From the NCBI RefSeq assembly GCF_003732225.1, contig NZ_MOBJ01000006.1:496001-560000 (forward strand): a stretch of 64,000 nt of DNA, in the 5' to 3' direction. Positions 62,881 to 64,000 of this stretch are shown one piece after another. The notes under the pieces are model-generated. The model was not told the DNA's origin and searched no databases. It worked only from the letters and a program-made list of their open reading frames with translations. The number at the start of each line of letters is the position of its first letter. The first letter of the stretch is position 1. Origin of the DNA: Pseudomonas brassicacearum (GTDB lineage Bacteria; Pseudomonadota; Gammaproteobacteria; Pseudomonadales; Pseudomonadaceae). The position numbers and the translations under genes were made by a program.

Positions 62881-63255
62881 ATGTTCAAAGCCACGCCCAA
62901 TCCCCCCGAAACCGATCCGGTTTCCCCCTACGCCTCCCTCGACTCGAAAGAACTCCACGCCGCCGCGCACCGTGCGCTCGATCATTACCTGGTGCTGCCC
63001 GAAACCAAGGCACTGTTAGCCGACCGACGCCCCGGCTGCATTTTCGTCATCGCCCCCGACGTCGACAGCGAAACCCTGCTCGCCCATGCCTGCGAAACCC
63101 TCGCCTCGGCCAACGTCATGGCCAGTGACCTGGCGTTCGACCTCGAAGGTCCCAAGCGCAATACCGCGCTAGCGATTCAGCAGATGATTTCCCTGGCCGA
63201 ACTGACGGTGAATCGCGCACTGGATCACCTCGATCCACCTGACTCACCGGAATAA
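62881..63255 (+). CDS. DUF6124/DUF3077-like small protein
   Basis: 124 residues, helical, soluble. A proline-rich start (MFKATPNPPETDPVSPYASL) is followed by a helix with AAHRALDHYLVLPETK, then IFVIAPDVDSETLLAHACETLASANVMASDLAFDL and a closing helix. I recall the pattern from DUF3077/DUF6124 proteins, small proteins that occur in several copies in Pseudomonas genomes; function unknown. Start ATG at 62881 is set by TTAGGAG; the upstream in-frame ATG at 62713 lies inside the structured leader and is not used. The long leader suggests post-transcriptional control. Confidence 0.75.
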   Translation: MFKATPNPPETDPVSPYASLDSKELHAAAHRALDHYLVLPETKALLADRRPGCIFVIAPDVDSETLLAHACETLASANVMASDLAFDLEGPKRNTALAIQQMISLAELTVNRALDHLDPPDSPE

Positions 63256-63276
63256 CGGCCAACACTGTGGAGCTCT

Positions 63277-63366
63277 TGTGGGAGCGAGCTTGCTCGCGAT
63301 GACGGTTTTACATTCGGCATCAATGGTTACTGTCACACCGCTATCGCGAGCAAGCTCGCTCCCACA
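63277..63366. repeat. REPIN, GAGCGAGC family (copy 8)
   Basis: Inverted REP pair directly after the DUF6124-like gene. Confidence 0.9.
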
Positions 63367-63463
63367 TTTGATCTTTGCTGCTTCGAACTTTGTGCTCGCT
63401 TAACTGACTGGCATTAGCGCAAGCCCCCTCGCCAGCCCTTGAACTGTGCGCGCAGACCACACA

Positions 63464-63500
63464 AAACCCGCCACCTTTTCAAAAGGCTGGCGGGTTTGTC
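63464..63500 (+). terminator. strong stem-loop, probable terminator
   Basis: AAACCCGCCA pairs with TGGCGGGTTT, extended inside by CCTTTT/AAAAGG; followed by GTCGTTTCC. Between the DUF6124-like gene and the NCS2 permease gene. A T-rich tract is short, so efficiency is uncertain. Confidence 0.75.
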
Positions 63501-63581
63501 GTTTCCGCGCGTTGCCCTCGATGCCCGCGGCTGGCATCCTGCGCCTCCATTTTCTGACCTGGCCTTATTGGCACCCTCCCC

Positions 63582-64000
63582 GTGACCTCATCTGACCACT
63601 CGAAAACTGCGCTTCGTTCCGACCTGATCTACGGCCTCTACGATCGCCCACACTTCACCGCGACCGTCTTCGCCGCGCTGCAACATGTGCTGGCGAGCTT
63701 CGTCGGGATCATCACGCCCACCCTGATCATGGGCAGCGCCCTGGGTCTGCAAAGCGAAATCCCCTACCTGATCAGCATGGCGCTGTTCGTTTCCGGCCTG
63801 GGCACCTTCGTCCAGGCGCGACGCTTCGGCCCGATCGGCTCCGGTCTGCTGTGCCTGCAAGGCACCAGTTTCTCGTTTATCAGCGTGATTCTCAGCGCCG
63901 GATTCATGGTCAAGGCGCGTGGCGGAGGCACCGATGAAATCCTCTCGACGATCTTCGGCGTGTGCTTCTTTGCCGCGTTTATCGAAGTGGTGCTGAGCCA
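63582..64000 (+). CDS. NCS2 family nucleobase permease (3' end outside window)
   Basis: 139 residues visible. MTSSDHSKTALRSDLIYGLY is followed by membrane helices with FAALQHVLASFVGIITPTLI, the QH and SFVGIITP pattern of the uracil/xanthine permease (NCS2) family, then LGTFVQARRFGPIGSGLLCLQGTSFSFI. Imports a purine or pyrimidine by proton symport. The GTG start at 63582 lacks a good ribosome site, so the start is tentative. The remainder lies beyond the window. Confidence 0.87.
   Translation, partial: MTSSDHSKTALRSDLIYGLYDRPHFTATVFAALQHVLASFVGIITPTLIMGSALGLQSEIPYLISMALFVSGLGTFVQARRFGPIGSGLLCLQGTSFSFISVILSAGFMVKARGGGTDEILSTIFGVCFFAAFIEVVLS

Overview
The window is a 64 kb stretch of a GC-rich gammaproteobacterial chromosome, almost certainly from the Pseudomonas fluorescens group. 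The reasons are a complete fapABCDEF functional-amyloid operon, many short intergenic REP/REPIN palindromes of the type GTGGGAGCGAGCTTGCTCGCGA, OprD-type porin and Aot-like transport genes, and Pseudomonas-type paralogues throughout (zwf/gnd pair, EfeUOB plus EfeM, a ColR-like box, a DUF6124-like gene). No rRNA, tRNA, CRISPR array, prophage or complete insertion sequence was seen. Both ends cut a gene: an MmgE/PrpD gene on the left and an NCS2 purine/pyrimidine permease on the right.

Layout. 1-9.3 kb: MmgE/PrpD, an MFS transporter, an HPP membrane protein, then a leftward operon made of a basic-amino-acid ABC transporter, an Lrp regulator, the citrulline hydrolase CtlX and an AstA-like succinyltransferase. 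9.7-19.1 kb: branched-chain acyl-CoA catabolism. A two-gene valine arm (HIBYL-CoA hydrolase, isobutyryl-CoA dehydrogenase) faces a five-gene leftward beta-oxidation operon (acyl-CoA synthetase, SDR, thiolase, dehydrogenase, hydratase) behind an AraC regulator. 19.2-23.5 kb: iron uptake operon efeU-efeO-efeB-efeM with a Fur-like box. 23.7-31.4 kb: MFS, hydrolase, azoR/LysR, YjbR, uppP-DUF1294 and the NAD-salvage pair pnuC/NadR-like kinase. 31.7-38.3 kb: the fap amyloid operon and a convergent sigma-54 activator. 38.6-47.8 kb: small hypothetical, delta-60-repeat protein, nhaB, zwf-gnd, a 55-residue coiled-coil protein, cptA and a GNAT enzyme. 48.2-55.8 kb: an Ntn (C45) hydrolase with a peptide-type ABC importer and an OprD porin. 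56-63.3 kb: zapE, a five-copy tandem array of a 155-bp REPIN-like unit, an NTF2-like protein, a WYL regulator, the agmatinase cluster, and a DUF6124-like gene behind a highly structured leader RNA.

How the parts work together. Most of the window is nutrient capture and catabolism coupled to local regulators (arginine/citrulline, branched-chain acyl-CoAs, agmatine, acylated peptides, iron), plus envelope functions (amyloid, LPS phosphoethanolamine, undecaprenyl phosphate recycling). The least ordinary signals are (i) the leader at 62641-62880, in which two hairpin loops carry the same 8-mer and compete for one complement while the Shine-Dalgarno can be hidden in a stem, (ii) the tandem REPIN array at 57217-57963, (iii) the roughly 200-residue Ser/Ala-rich linker of FapC, and (iv) the hydrolase-importer-porin cluster. 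All functional calls are by recognition of sequence motifs; no database search was run.
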